Assembly: GCF_008831285.2 (NCBI RefSeq)
Contig: NC_045142.1
Coordinates: forward strand, 22,939,300 to 23,003,299
From: Nymphaea colorata
Lineage: Eukaryota; Streptophyta; Magnoliopsida; Nymphaeales; Nymphaeaceae
Reading direction: 5' to 3'
DNA: 64,000 nucleotides
A program made the position numbers and the translations under genes. Positions 10,280 through 22,253 of the stretch are shown here, piece after piece. Below the pieces are notes generated by a model. The model had not been told where the DNA came from. It saw only the letters and a program-made list of their open reading frames with translations, and did no database searches. Numbering within the stretch: the first letter of the stretch is position 1; each line of letters begins with the position of its first letter.

Positions 10280-12302
10280 TCCCTTTTGAATACAATATTA
10301 CAAAAATTGCCACTCTTTATGTAAAAATGAAAATTATATGTGCTTTTCCAATTTCGGTTTGACACTATGGATATGAGATCCCTAAGATCTCAAATCCATG
10401 ATAATTCATAGTTTTCAACATGTGCTATCAATCAAACTGATGATTTTCTAAAACACACCTTTTTACTCAGTCTTGGACTTAAGATCTGAGGTTATCAAAC
10501 GTAACCTTAAAGAAAAGGGTGTTTGATTCCTATTCCAATTTTGATTCAAATTATTGGTCAAATCCAAATCCGAATTCAAGATCTAACAAAATCTATATTC
10601 AAATGTCGAGTGAAGGTCAAGTCACCAACCAAGCCACTTTGAGAGGTTGTTTGCCATATGCCACAACCAATGCACCTAGTTGAGTGGTTGAGATTGTCTG
10701 GTTACTCATCCAGGTTACTACTTAAGAGGTTGTTTGGCAACAGTAATACATTGTCATGTGTAAAACATCATGAGATTTATACTTGGTAATTTGCACATAT
10801 ACAATCAGATTTAACTCCATGCCCATTTAACTTCAATTGCTTTATGGATTGAAACAAATCTGGAACATTTCATTAACATAAATGAACTTTCAGTTGTATC
10901 AATCAGGTTCATGTCCATTGCTATAGAATCCATGCCTGAAATCAGGTCTCGGAGTCTCGGAGTTTGGATACAACCATCTTGCTCAACACTTAAACTGGAC
11001 CAAGCAATGGTCCAAAAAGCACCTAGAAGCTGGAGGTGCCATGTTGTTGGTAGAGGTTGTGTCCCAGGTTGAAAACAAATAAATTCTATTATATACTCAA
11101 ATCCAGATAAGGTTTAGAAGATGTCAAATCCAAATATATCACCGAAACCCCCTTTTTTTTCTACCTCGGGGGGTGAAGGACTGTTTCTAAACCTAGGTGA
11201 TGAGCAGTGTTGCACATCCACTATTTGCAGTCCATATGAGTAATAATAGGAATTGAACTGATGGCCAGACTTTCATTGACCCACCAGTCTAACCAAATCT
11301 GCTACGTCCTTTAGAATAAATGAAGACATATAGGCAAGCTTTGAGGAGTTAGGATTGAAATAATGTGGTCCTTTTTCATCTTCCCCTGTTTAGAAACTTC
11401 ATAAACAATATGTGAAAGCCTCCATAACTAAGCATAAATGAAGATCAACCAAGCCCATAAAGGCTCCATCAGATTTATAATAATGGTCAGGTTAGACCCA
11501 ACCCGAAAGCTTGCCTAAGGTTCAAGGACTAGGACATGCATTTTTTGCCGCAATAGAGAAGCATAGCAGTGGCCGAAAGATTTCCTCACTCACCGGACCA
11601 AATAGATAAGATCTTCACTGGTACAAGTATATAAGGATTTCAGACCAAGACAACTGTGACTGTAGCTCCTTCAGAAAGCTTGGTGAAAGAAAAAAGAAAC
11701 AAGACCACAAGTTAGAACTTCCAACAGAAACTCGAGGGCAGCATCCAAAGGAGAAACAACGTGCAACTATTACATTTATACTGTTTGTTTCAATTTCGAA
11801 TTGAAGGAGGGAATAGGGGATCCTATCTGCTGTTGGAACACTGGATTTTAGAAGCAAAAGGAAGGTGAGAACAGACTTGGCTCCTCCTTTGAACGTCGTG
11901 CTCATCCGGACATAGCTGGTTATAGGCAACAAGGGCAAGCAAACAGCAAACTAAACCACCTTGATCTTTAACAATCTCGTTAAATAGGGAAATAGGATTC
12001 ACAGAGCCAACCCCTATTCAACATGACGATAAGACGCTGGAACTGGGTAAAAGTAATTGGAACTCGAAGCACGAGGCTTACAGCATGTTTACTTTTTGTG
12101 CACGCCAACAGACAACCATGTAATGAGACCAAAACACGTAAAGAACAAGCTCATTTAATTGCTGTAAAGTTCTAACTGTGAAACCATCAATTACTGCGAA
12201 AGAAGAAGGAAATACTTTCATGGAACATTGAAACAGTGACTAGATTTTGTATGCAAGCTATAAAAAAATCATCATATACATAATCTCTATTAGCAATGCT
12301 CA
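10280..12302. other. Intergenic, no gene recognised
   Basis: AT-rich unique-looking sequence between RPA3's promoter and the 3' end of the DUF4602-like gene. The open frame at 11615-11938 on the minus strand has no family motif and no splice partners. Short GTTTGGCAACA and GTTTGCCATATGCC words near 10640 and 10730 resemble foldback-element ends, but no full element could be delimited. Confidence 0.5.
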
Positions 12303-12345
12303 TTCGTGTCTCTAACTGATGAGAATTATTCATTTGCTGTCCAAA

Positions 12346-14648
12346 TTAGCTCCTTCGCCTTCTCTTCTTGCTGTTCTGCTGCTTCCTTTTGCCTCTCTTC
12401 TTGTCTTTACCACCTCCATGGTTATGGTCTTCCACCCTAGAAGCAGCTTCATCCTTTCTCAAGATATGCTTCACATCCAACATGCCATTTCTGAAATTAC
12501 CTTGGCTAATTTTGAGCACTTGATCTTCTCGCCTGGTTTTCTGGCTTTTGCTAGTATATTTCCGAGGAATCTGATCAATAAGACCCTGGAAGAAGCATGG
12601 AGGAAGCTAAATTTTAGAGACAGAGAAAGAGAGAGTCCACACCCAAGTCAATGACCTCATTCTCACTTAATGCTTAATGGACACCGCATATAGCGATGTC
12701 CCTGCCACCAAGTTTTTTGACAGATAGGGATCATCCAACTGTATTTACCATGACGGGATATAAGATCCAGAGTACTTATAACTTGTCAAGCCTTTTTACA
12801 CACCATACTAACAGGATCCAGAATTTTTCTGCTAAACAAACCACACAAAGAAAGACATGGATACAAATCTTACTTTTTAATTTTGATAAGCAGCCCAATA
12901 TGGGCATGCAGACGACATAAATCTGGTGCACACCTACCAAGTTTAGTGCGTGTATGTGTGTGTGTGTGTGCATGTGCACATATACCATTGGTGTATAAAA
13001 TACCTCCTCAAATAATTTTTGCTCTTTTTCCTGCCTTTTTTTCATGATGTTCCTCCCCAAAATGACAGGCATCTTGCAATTCTTTTTAGGCTGTCATAAA
13101 TGTACAACTATCAGTATATAATAATGTCAGACCTCTATAAAAATGATGCCATGATTTAACCGATAGAGGGATGAACACTCACCTTTCCACCTAGGGAAGC
13201 CACACTTTGGTCTTCCATCTTCTTCCTTTCTTTCCAACTCAGTTGTGAAGATCCTAAGAAAACCTCACATATGTTAGGCACAAGAGACATTTGAAATTAC
13301 ACTTGACAAGACATAGAACAGTCAAAAGATACACACAACAAAATCACACACAAAAGAAAAGACGCACAATAACATCTGCTTTTTAACTTTTGCTAGATAA
13401 AGTTGATAACAGTATTGATGTGAAGTCATGATAATAGTATCACTGTGGCTTTATTTGATTCATGCGGCATTGCTTGCATTACGGGATATCATCAGTTTTG
13501 CTAAACAACATCCTTAGTTTCTGCATTTCGGTTTCGAGTGCACAGACTCATGTTAATTTGGAAAAGGCTCATAATTGATTTGCATTTCTTGTAATGAAAT
13601 TAACTTCATCAGGGATTTATGGATTTAACTTCAGGCAGCATGCCAGAAGCCACTGCACATACACTGGAAAAAATTTTTGCAGTGACAATAGAGACACTTA
13701 AGATATCAAAAGGAAATTCTTGGCTGTCCAGCTGATAGTTGATTTGGTTTCACACTCTGGTGACTTCTGCAAAGCACATCTGATCCTTAGTTCCTTTTCT
13801 GGTACCCTGCATAGTGAATGACAGTTTTTTTTTTTTTTGCATTCTTTGCTAAAAACTGTGGTGAGTAATTATGATTTTTCTTTTCTTATCCTGTGCCCTT
13901 AAAAGAAACAAAATAAATTCCATGTATCTCGGTCTCTGTGGGTATCATACTTAAATCTCAATGACTTTTCTGAACAGCGATCAGAAAGCAGACCAACTTA
14001 TGGGCAAAAGAAATACAAGAACTCTAGAAGTGGCTGATCATGGAAAAGAAGTGAAAACAATGACAGAAACATGAAAAATGAGATTGGCAACTTCAAGAAT
14101 AATATTCAGGAGGTCAAGAAACGATCCAGATATCTTGGTCATCAGACCAGCCTCCATTAGTATGGATAGCTACTACTAAGACATCTTGAACTGAGTTGAC
14201 ATATCGAGAAAGCAGTATATTTCCACTCAGCAGCATAGAGATGTTGCTGGACCAGTAGGCTTTTCAGCTAGTTGCTGTAAAGGATGAACAAGAACAACTT
14301 CCAACATATTTACCAGTAAACTTTAGCCACAGGCCAAAAATACAAAGTTCAGCAGCATACTGGAAAACTAACAACAAAATGCTTCATAATACATTTACAA
14401 ATTAGTGAAGAGACTAATACAATGTGAAATTTTTTGTACATCTTTATTATCATGACCCTGAAAAAGTATGGACAACCAAAGGAAGGAATAACTATATCTG
14501 TAAGAAGCAAAGCACAGACAGGGTTTTTACCTAAGAGCTCAACAGCCTTTAATAGTTTTCCGAAGGACTTCTTTTCTTCCTTGTCGTCCATGTTATCTAT
14601 CAGCTTTTTTGACGTTTGGTTCTCGTACATATCACTGATGCTACCTGA
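12346..14648 (-). CDS. DUF4602/C1orf131-like basic nuclear protein (N-terminus not found)
   Basis: Four exons join in frame on the minus strand: 14648-14531, 13253-13183, 13090-13004 and 12585-12346, giving 171 aa to a TAA stop. Every boundary has GT/AG. The product reads SGSISDMYEN, then LKAVELLGSSQLSWKERKK, SLGGKPKKNC, KKRQEKEQK, SQGNFRNGMLDVKHIL and a tail ending KKRRRRS. The F/LG..GW(K)ERK, LG.KP.KK and G.F.NG.L blocks match the DUF4602 family (human C1orf131, yeast Faf1), proteins tied to nucleolar small-subunit ribosome assembly. The basic tail suits a nucleolar site. The exon with the start codon was not found; the region up to 16300 offers only doubtful candidates. The duplicate at 4441-6741 is broken. 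The family call is from memory of conserved blocks and is reasonable, not certain. Confidence 0.75.
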
Positions 14649-14846
14649 CTGCAGAGAAACAATATTGTTTCATGCAAAAAATTGAGTGCAGAAGCTGGTT
14701 ACAACTCATTGCTCACACAGGAGAAGATGAGAAAGATGAAGATACTTTACATGATTGACAGTTGACAAGCATATAAACAAATGACAAGAATTTGGAAGAA
14801 GATAAAACCCCTTCAAAACTTTTACATAGAAATATAGAATATGAAT

Positions 14847-14980
14847 TTAATATGAATAGATAAATTAGTCTACCATTCTCCTTCACTCTTTCTTTCTCCT
14901 TCTATAAATACAATTAATATGAATAGATAAATTAGTCTACCATTCTCCTTCACTCTTTCTTTCTCCTTCTATAAATACAA
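14847..14980. repeat. 67-bp perfect-looking tandem duplication
   Basis: Two adjacent 67-base units (14847-14913 and 14914-14980) begin TTAATATGAATAGATAAATT and include a CTTTCTTTCTCC tract. The left duplication arm has a single copy near 4172-4240. The tandem therefore arose in this arm after the large inverted duplication, or was lost from the other arm. Confidence 0.85.
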
Positions 14981-16078
14981 TTAATATACGTTGAGATCAA
15001 AATTCAACTTGTTCAAAAGTCAGTGCCAATAGACCAAATCAATTCACAGGGTAATGTCCAAGTTTGAACAACCCTAATCCCATCAGGGATAACCACAACA
15101 TGATGCAACTGCAACATCTCAAACCTCGCAAGATAAAGTCACAGTCGCCGGGAATATCAATCTAGATCATGTGATATTTGTATAGTTTCCTGACTTCATC
15201 TCAGATTGGACAAAGCTCCTGAGGAATGGAAAAAATGGCAATAGACACTGAAAGTTAACTAAAATCCTGGGTCACATTGTTGGATAGTTGGTCAATCTAT
15301 AATATGTGGTCATGAAACAGTGAAACATCATCGAACATGTAAAGTAATCCACATTTTCACTTCAAAACCATGCAGCAAAGATCAGAGATGTTCTGAACAT
15401 ATCTCAATAATTAAAAATATATGCATGGCGAAGAAATTTTGAAATATTGAAGTGATTGCCTATTCTGAGAGTATTACAAAATCTTAATATTTGTTATGTT
15501 ATTTGCTTTTGTCGTTTCACATAACTTTCTACTAGGCAAACAAATCCCCAATGGATTAAGATAAACTGGGCAATGTTGCTTTCATTTGATTTTTATAAAT
15601 CAACCAATACAATAAGGTTTCTTCAAGAAGTTGCAAAGTTTCTCTCTTCATGAAAGAGTGCATGGCCGTTCAGGCTGCCTGTTTGGATTCACTAGAAAAA
15701 AGAGCAAATTCACAAGTTCAACCACATACATGGACAAGACATTTTGGTGGAGAAGAAGAAAAAGAAGAAGAAGAAAGAGGAGGAAGAGACAAAAGAAGAA
15801 AGGAGAAAGAGGAAGAAGAAAGAAGAAGAGGCAAAGATACCTAGGGTAGCACACAAATGCAAACTTGCAAACAGACATAAGGATTGGGGTTCTTTTTTTT
15901 TCATTCGAACCTTCCTTCTATTACCATTTTCAAAATGAGACTCATTTCCTTTTAATTTTGAAGCTTATTAATTGTCTTTACCTTTAATTTTAACTTCATA
16001 TGTGTGTGTGAGTGTGTGGCCAGCATCAAAACTCTGCAACCATGTAACAAGGTACACAGTAATGAGGCATCATTCAAT

Positions 16079-17713
16079 TACCAAAAGAAAATGTGAAGAA
16101 AAAAGGACCAGAGATGAAATTAGAAGGTAGAGACACTCGATTGGACACAGAAAGTTGTGAAACACACCATGAAATTGTGCCTTTCCATTGCTGCAGAACG
16201 GTGATTCAGTTTGAGGGCAAGCGAACCTGAGTTGTCATGCACGACTTGAGGGAATCCCACCATCTTAACGAGAGAGGAGAGAGTTTACTTCGGGCAGAAA
16301 TCAGTGAGCTCCTGTGCATTCAGCAGATTCTGACAGCTGTTGGCATTAGCCTGCTCCTGTTAGAGTTATGATTTTGGGTTTTTGTTGTTGTTGTTGTTGT
16401 TGTTGTAGGGTGGGGGGGGGGGGGGGGGTGGGAGGGAGGGAGAGAGAGAGAGAGAGAGAAATGGGTATTGAACAAGGGAGGACACATCAAACACTAATGT
16501 CAACTGTGAACTTCCGAGTTATATAATCAAAGAGCATCACTAGGTATTCGAAGAAACAGTAGATATCATGAAACATAGTTGGCGCACCCTTGTGACATAG
16601 ATTATCATAAGAACATCAATAAAAATAGTAATCGGACTAAACTAAAAGTGTAAAAATATTGAAAGGTGAAAGTCGATTGACACTCACAGGAAACAGAAGA
16701 AAAGATGTAACACATGAAAACCACTCATAGCTGAAGCAAAAAGAAGCTACTCTATTATCTAAAATTTTCTAAACAACTTGGTCAACCATGAAAACATTTG
16801 CAGCATTAACAAGAATCAGCACTCAAGGTGTTGAAGTGTACAATCATTAATGGGTTTTAAATGGTGGGGATTTGCTCGGGTATTTTTCGGCAAAGCTAAA
16901 AATTTCAGGAAAATCTAGGAAAAAATTCAACAAATTTTTAGAAAAAAAATCCTAGAAATTAGGAAAAACTAAAATAAATAAAAAACTAACAAGAAAACAT
17001 AAAAAATAACTTGAAAAAACGATAAGCAATGATAGAAATGAAGATAAATAATTTAACATAAGCTTTAAACTTTAAAGCAAAAAACAACATAAAAATAATG
17101 AGAAAACATCGTCTTGGAGTTTTTTTCAAAATCCATTGCTGGCACTCACTAGCAATGGTCTGAATACCAACTACAAGAACTTACAAAAAAATCTACAATA
17201 GCATATATAAACACAAACAACCATATATGGGATCATCCTCAAATTGACCTATCCTAGCAAAACCTTCTAAAAAAGCAATATAATAACCTCTTTTCAAAAA
17301 TCATTTTGCATAACAAAGTTAAGTCGCACAAGCATCTCAGAAATAACATTGTGAAGGTTGTCTCATCTGATGAAAAATTGTTTGTCATGAACAATTTTTT
17401 TTACTAAGACCACCATTGTTGCACAAAAGTAACATTCACAAATAACCACCAAAACTGGCAAAACCATGATTGAGGTGTCAATATAAACGAAAAGGCCCAA
17501 CTATAGCAACAAATATACAAGTAAATAATGATATAAAAAAGACATTTAATCCCTTAAGCAAATATGTCACACATAAATAAAATGTAATTCAGTTTGAGAA
17601 CAAGTAGATAAAAGAGAGAGAGAGATGCTTTGGATGAAGGCTACAATGATCCTCACAACTCACAAGTAAATATTTGAATATTGCACATTGTACCCAACCA
17701 TGATCACTCATAA
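16079..17713. other. Spacer between right arm and direct-repeat copy 2
   Basis: AT-rich sequence without a convincing gene. A minus-strand frame starting ATG at about 16268 (MVGFPQVVHDNSGS) could be a 5' exon for the neighbouring minus-strand gene, but its phase does not fit directly. A (GTT)n run followed by an extreme G-run, then GGGAGGGAGGG and (GA)n, lies at 16384-16459. Confidence 0.45.
16407..16440 (+). repeat. G-run with quadruplex potential
   Basis: The tract is GGG-T-(G)n-T-GGGAGGGAGGG, with an uninterrupted run of about 17 G. It has more than four G-triplets within about 33 bases, so it fits the G-quadruplex sequence rule. It lies between a GTT microsatellite and a GA microsatellite. 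The exact length of the homopolymer may be affected by sequencing. Confidence 0.7.
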
Positions 17714-18310
17714 AAGTATTGAGTATGTGTTGCAGAAAGAAGTTGCTTTATGGATAATATTGTTCTTTAATTTGTTATCTATATCCAGGTATATGGGTCT
17801 GTTAAGATGTCGCCATTGCTCGTTTGAAAAATCTTGAACATTCAAGAGGTTTTTGATGCAAGGTTCAATAAGTGTGTCAGTGAACATCCATAATGTTTAC
17901 CTGAAAATCCTTCTTACTAGGCGCTATCACTACCATAATTTTGGACATGTTCACCTACATCAAACCATGGTCATTCTCAATGTTTCCTTCCTGAAGCTTC
18001 AACACTAAAATCATAGTTATCACCACTCACTATCTTCCTAGCTTGAAACCATAGAACTCTCAGCATTTATGCCCCCGCCTACTCACTAGGAGTGATAAGT
18101 TTTTTTCCCTCTTAAATTAGATACTTTATAACCCAATCTTCATATGCCTTCTTAATCATGCATCTTATCGCCCAAACTATAGTTTTACAAGTCACACTCT
18201 ATCTCTAGTTAGACAGTCCTGACTCCCAATTACAATCCTAATTGCTTGCTCCACTTTACACACTTTCCCATGTTGAATGAAAGAAACAACTGCATATGTG
18301 CGTTACTTGA
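17714..18310 (+). repeat. Direct segmental repeat, copy 2, first block
   Basis: Second copy of positions 1-600, same strand and order. It is followed by unrelated sequence and a copia remnant before similarity resumes at 20745. Differences include small deletions such as CACCACACTCTCTATC shortened in this copy. Confidence 0.85.
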
Positions 18311-19377
18311 AATGACAGCAACTGGTGTGGGAAACCTTCAGGATAAAGGAAGCGCAAGAAACTCTATCAATACAACATGCTGGATGATTCCACAAATGAT
18401 CAAAGGTAATACCCCCTAAACATGTATTTAAATTCCACAACTGATCAAAGGTACCACCTCACCTGTCGATCAACCAAGATCGAGCACTCAGCCCGCTGCT
18501 GCGAGTTCTCTCCGACTCTCTCCTCTTCTCTTCCGAGTCTCCGACCTCCTTCTTGCAGGCTGCAGCCCTGCTCTCTCGTGCTCCCTCTCTTTTGTCTCGC
18601 GTTCTCCCCCTCGCACTGTCCCTTTGTCTCTCGTTCTCTCCTTCGAAACGGGGATTTCTAAATAGGGCAACGAAAGGGGTTGGGTTGGATTCGTGTGGGA
18701 TCAAATAATTGAACCGTGACCAACGACAAAACTAAAAACTCGAAACAAAAAACTTCCCCCGGCGTCCGATCCGATGTTTTCTTTCATTTCGAACTGGTTT
18801 TTTTATTAATAACGAGTCGATTTTTTTTTTTTTGGCACCAGCTAGATTGGAACAACGTAGAATAGAATTCGAACCCGACTAAACGAGTCGAGTTATGAAC
18901 GAAAAAACTCGGCTCGAACTCAAGCTCAACTCGAGCCAAGCATTAACGAGTCGAGTTCGAACATAGTGTCAAACAAATGGAAGCAATAGTGAACTTAGAT
19001 GATTTGTCATAACTGCTCTTTAAACTGAAATGAAATCAATCAAACTTACATACAGGTTTTAATTTCTTAATTCCAAAAACAAAATACCATGTTAATTTAA
19101 TAAATTCATTTTTTTTAATAAGTATTTCAATTATAAAATTTCATGATCCTGGGTATATCAAATGCCAACAAAATGACATGGATTCTTACAATAGTCAATT
19201 AATGAATCATTAAATTCCATTTTAAACAAAAAATAAAAGCAAAGATCTCAAACAGCTGATGCGTTTGAGGCAGGAAGAGCTAGAAAAACTGTAAATTGAT
19301 CATGACTAAATGCATCTCACCTTCACATTTCAAATACAGATGCAGGAGAAGGGAGAGAAAGATCACTCAATCCGACA
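18311..19377. other. Copy-2-specific insert with hAT-like subterminal repeats
   Basis: This sequence is absent from direct-repeat copy 1. Around 18800-18965 it has many ACGAGTCGAGTT words in both orientations, the same vocabulary as the element at 36505-36864, so it is probably a truncated relative. A CT/GA-rich block at 18490-18660 gives biased frames on both strands. No gene was recognised. Confidence 0.45.
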
Positions 19378-20740
19378 TTGGATGGAGGTCAGGATCAGAC
19401 ATAGAGAATGAAGAACATGAAATGAAAGAAGCAAGACAAAAAAGAATTTTTTAAGTGGTTCGGATATAAAATCCTACGTCCACTATCTCTTACACTCAAA
19501 ACACGATACTGTGAGGTTTCCTTGATTCCAGTATTTATACAAGATTCTTGGAGGGTTTTTTGCAATTTTGTTTGAATTTTGAACAATCCTTCCTTAAATC
19601 TCTATTATTTGTAACTGTTTGTTTCATTCATTCTCAATGAGGATTTTTTGCAACGCTGTATGCTTAGATTTCATTTCTTATGATATGCTCTATTTTGATT
19701 TATCAAGCGGATGTAGTTTCCCTTCTGTTAGGATTATGTTGAATTGATTTGTCAACTCCATCCTGATTTTCTCCATCCTTTGTGTAACTATGACCAGATT
19801 GTGCATTAACATTCCCCGTCAATCTCGAGCGTAGGTCTTGTCAGAGACCGAGATTGTAACCCAACGTAGTCAAGCGCGAGTGAGGCGAAGGCTTGGTAAA
19901 TAAATATGCAAGCTGGTGAGTGGATTATACAAATTGAGTGACTAAATATCCGAGAGGCTCAATATGCTTCATCCGGGAGTGATTGGCCGTTATGATGGTG
20001 GATTGCAAAGCAGAAAAATTTTCACATAACATAAGTGGAGGTTGTGATAGAAAGGGACGAAGACTCTAAGGATAAAATTATCCATGTTAGTTCTGCGGCT
20101 GCTGCTACGAGAGCGCGATATTCAGCTTCGCAAGATGATCGAGCAATACCATGTTGTTTCTTAGAAGCCCAAGATATGCAGTTGGGTCCCAACATGGTAC
20201 AGTAACCTATTGTAGACCTACGAGTGTTGGGGCATTGAGCTCAATCTGCATCTAAATAAACTCGAACGGATAACCGTTTGGGCATAAAAAATTGTATCCC
20301 TTAAAGATACACTTCCTTGAATGTAGCGAAGAATTCTTTTAAGCAGCTGAAAATGTCTTATAGAAGGCCATGCATAAATTGAGAAACATAATTGACGGCA
20401 TAAGGTGATGTCAGGTCCTGTAAATGTAAGATATTGCAAAGCGCCAACAAGACTGTGTTATATAGTAGCATTGGGATAGATTGTCTTCGAAGTGCTTATC
20501 AGTGTAGCAGTTGGTTTACACGATTGCATTTGTGCTCTCTCTAAAATCTCCATAGCATAGCGTTGCTGGTTGAAAAAAAGTCGTGAAGTATTGTGTTGAA
20601 TTTGAATGCCAAAAAATTAGTGTAGTTCTCCAAGATCACTCATGGCAAAGGTATGAGACACTAGCTTTTGGAAGGAGGCAAGAAAGTTTGGGCAACTGCT
20701 AGTTAATTCACATATAGTAAAAGTACAGTCGCCATGGAAT
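19378..20740 (-). mobile_element. 5'-truncated Ty1/copia retrotransposon remnant
   Basis: On the minus strand the 3' end of a copia polyprotein is readable across frame breaks: QLLKRILRYIQGS, VYLDAD*AQCPNTRRSTIG, ISWASKKQHGIARSSCEAEY. These are the late reverse transcriptase and RNase H blocks. The conserved DADWA tryptophan is a stop (TGA) here, so the element is inactive. Downstream, a GACGGGGAA tract precedes TGTTAATGCACAATC, a likely start of the 3' LTR at about 19814. That LTR has GTATAAATAC and ATCCGAACCAC motifs and ends near 19378. The 5' part of the element is missing. It sits inside direct-repeat copy 2 only, so it arrived after or during the duplication. Confidence 0.8.
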
Positions 20741-20744
20741 CCTG

Positions 20745-21125
20745 TGATCCTCTATGGATCTATGGTTGGATCATTCTCTTTTTTATCCGACTGGTTTTTA
20801 ACATGTAGCATGAATTTTTTATATGTTCAAACAACCACCTTTCTGTATAAGCTATCAAACACAGCCTAAATATCAAAGACCAGCACATCTACTCTCTTGT
20901 TTTTTTTTTTTCATTTTAAACAATTCAATCCTATTGGATGGCTAACAACCTAAAAATTTGTCACTAACATTTATAGTGCGCCAACCATTTATAAAGACTT
21001 TTAATGATAACTTATACTTATTTTAGTGACGAATTTTTAGATTTAATCATCTGGCATTATTGCCTATATATATATATAAGTTACTCGTACCCAGTGATGT
21101 AGGACTCATTCCTACCTAATTAATT
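20745..21125 (+). repeat. Direct segmental repeat, copy 2, second block
   Basis: Partner of 1683-2440, lacking the roughly 390-bp insert seen in copy 1. Both end in GTACCCAGTGATGTAGGACT and then diverge, which marks the outer limit of the duplicated region. Confidence 0.8.
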
Positions 21126-21810
21126 AGGCCTGCATTAAATTGGCGCCTGCCATTTAATAACTTGGTTCTAATCTCCGCGGGACTTTCTCGTTCTAATAAT
21201 TTTTAAGTGACATGGAAAAACTGCCACATCGTGTCAACATGTCGACATATGGGTATGGGGGTACACTTGGACATGGCTTTTAAAAAACATTATTTTTTGC
21301 ATTTGCGATATTTATTTTAAAGTTTTGCATATTATTTTTTCATTATTAATCGTCTAAAATATATTTTTCACATGTTTTTTACACTTTTCCAACGTGTTTT
21401 GTCTGAATTTGCATATTTTTAGTGGAATTTGGCACACACATATATATATATATATATATGTGTGTGTATTATATTTTGTCGTATCCCCATAACCATTTAT
21501 TTTAAAATTATTGTGTTTGTGTCTGTTCCTCCATACCTCTATTTATACCCATACTCGCATTTGTGTGACCTAAAATTAGCCATACTGACCTAAAAAAATA
21601 GTTTTTGCTATGAGCTAGCTAGCTTGTACAACCTTGGCTCTGTCATGTAATAATTCTTGATTAAAAAAAAAATCTCATAAATGTGTTTGCATATATGAAA
21701 ATGCAATGTGAACACAAAGATTTAATTGCACTCTTAATAGCGTTAAAACAACATAGTTGACATTATACTTGTGCCAAGTTAAGGCTTGTGTTGACACGGC
21801 GCTTGTGTAA

Positions 21811-22253
21811 TGCTCCAAAAAATTTAGTCTCGTATTTAAGAATGTGAAAGATTTTGAGGAAATTATAAGAGAGGTTGTTAAATTTACTTGGTTGTCCTTA
21901 TTCCTATTTTTTTCGGGTTGAATCCGAAACCATTACAGAGCAGGTTGGGATTCATCGGACCAGTAATTTGAGTTCGGTTTAAGAGTGGATTGGGTCCTGA
22001 CAAGTGATATCAGAGCACAACTCAATACTCAGACCTATGTACTTTAAAGGGGTGGATTAAAACACATCAAAAGTTTAGTCTTGTATTTAAGATTGTGAGA
22101 CATTTTGAGAAACTTGTAAATGACATTGTTAAAGTGGTTGCTTGTCCTAGTTCTTACCTTTTCCAGGTTGAGACAAAAAACTTTTAAGAGGTGGGTGGGG
22201 ATCCACTCAACCAATAATATGAGCCCAATATGGGAGTGGACTGGATCGTGACA
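21811..22253 (+). repeat. Diverged tandem pair of LTR-like units
   Basis: Two units, about 21811-22010 and 22061-22253, share the order TTTAGTCT.GTATTTAAGA, TGTGA.A.ATTTTGAG, TTGTCCT.., GGTTGA and GGATTGG.TCCTGAC/GTGACA. Unit 1 is followed by GTGATATCAGAGCAC, which resembles a tRNA-Met primer-binding site (TGGTATCAGAGC). This suggests retrotransposon ends, but no coding part was seen between them. Confidence 0.55.

Larger units (their letters stand above)
12303..16078 (-). repeat. Large inverted duplication, right arm
   Basis: Reverse-complement partner of 3195-6782. It carries the intact DUF4602-like exons, a TTCTTC/GAAGAA-rich run near 15750-15830, and the TGATGCCTCATTACTGTGT landmark at the outer end near 16050-16078. 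It is slightly longer than the left arm, partly because of a 67-bp tandem duplication at 14847-14980. Confidence 0.9.

Noticed and set aside
9865-10365. Proline/arginine- and glycine/glutamate-rich frames on both strands
   Set aside because: All frames are open because of GC-rich repeats; no start context, domain or splice sites. Better explained by a mobile element.
15631-15938. Lysine/glutamate-rich frames opposite leucine/phenylalanine-rich frames
   Set aside because: They are translations of a GAAGAA/TTCTTC run inside the duplication arm, mirrored at 3263-3568.
16155-16268. Minus-strand ATG frame (MVGFPQVVHDNSGS) as first exon of the DUF4602-like gene
   Set aside because: Its best donor leaves phase 1, while the next exon begins in phase 0, and the residues do not resemble the family's N-terminus.
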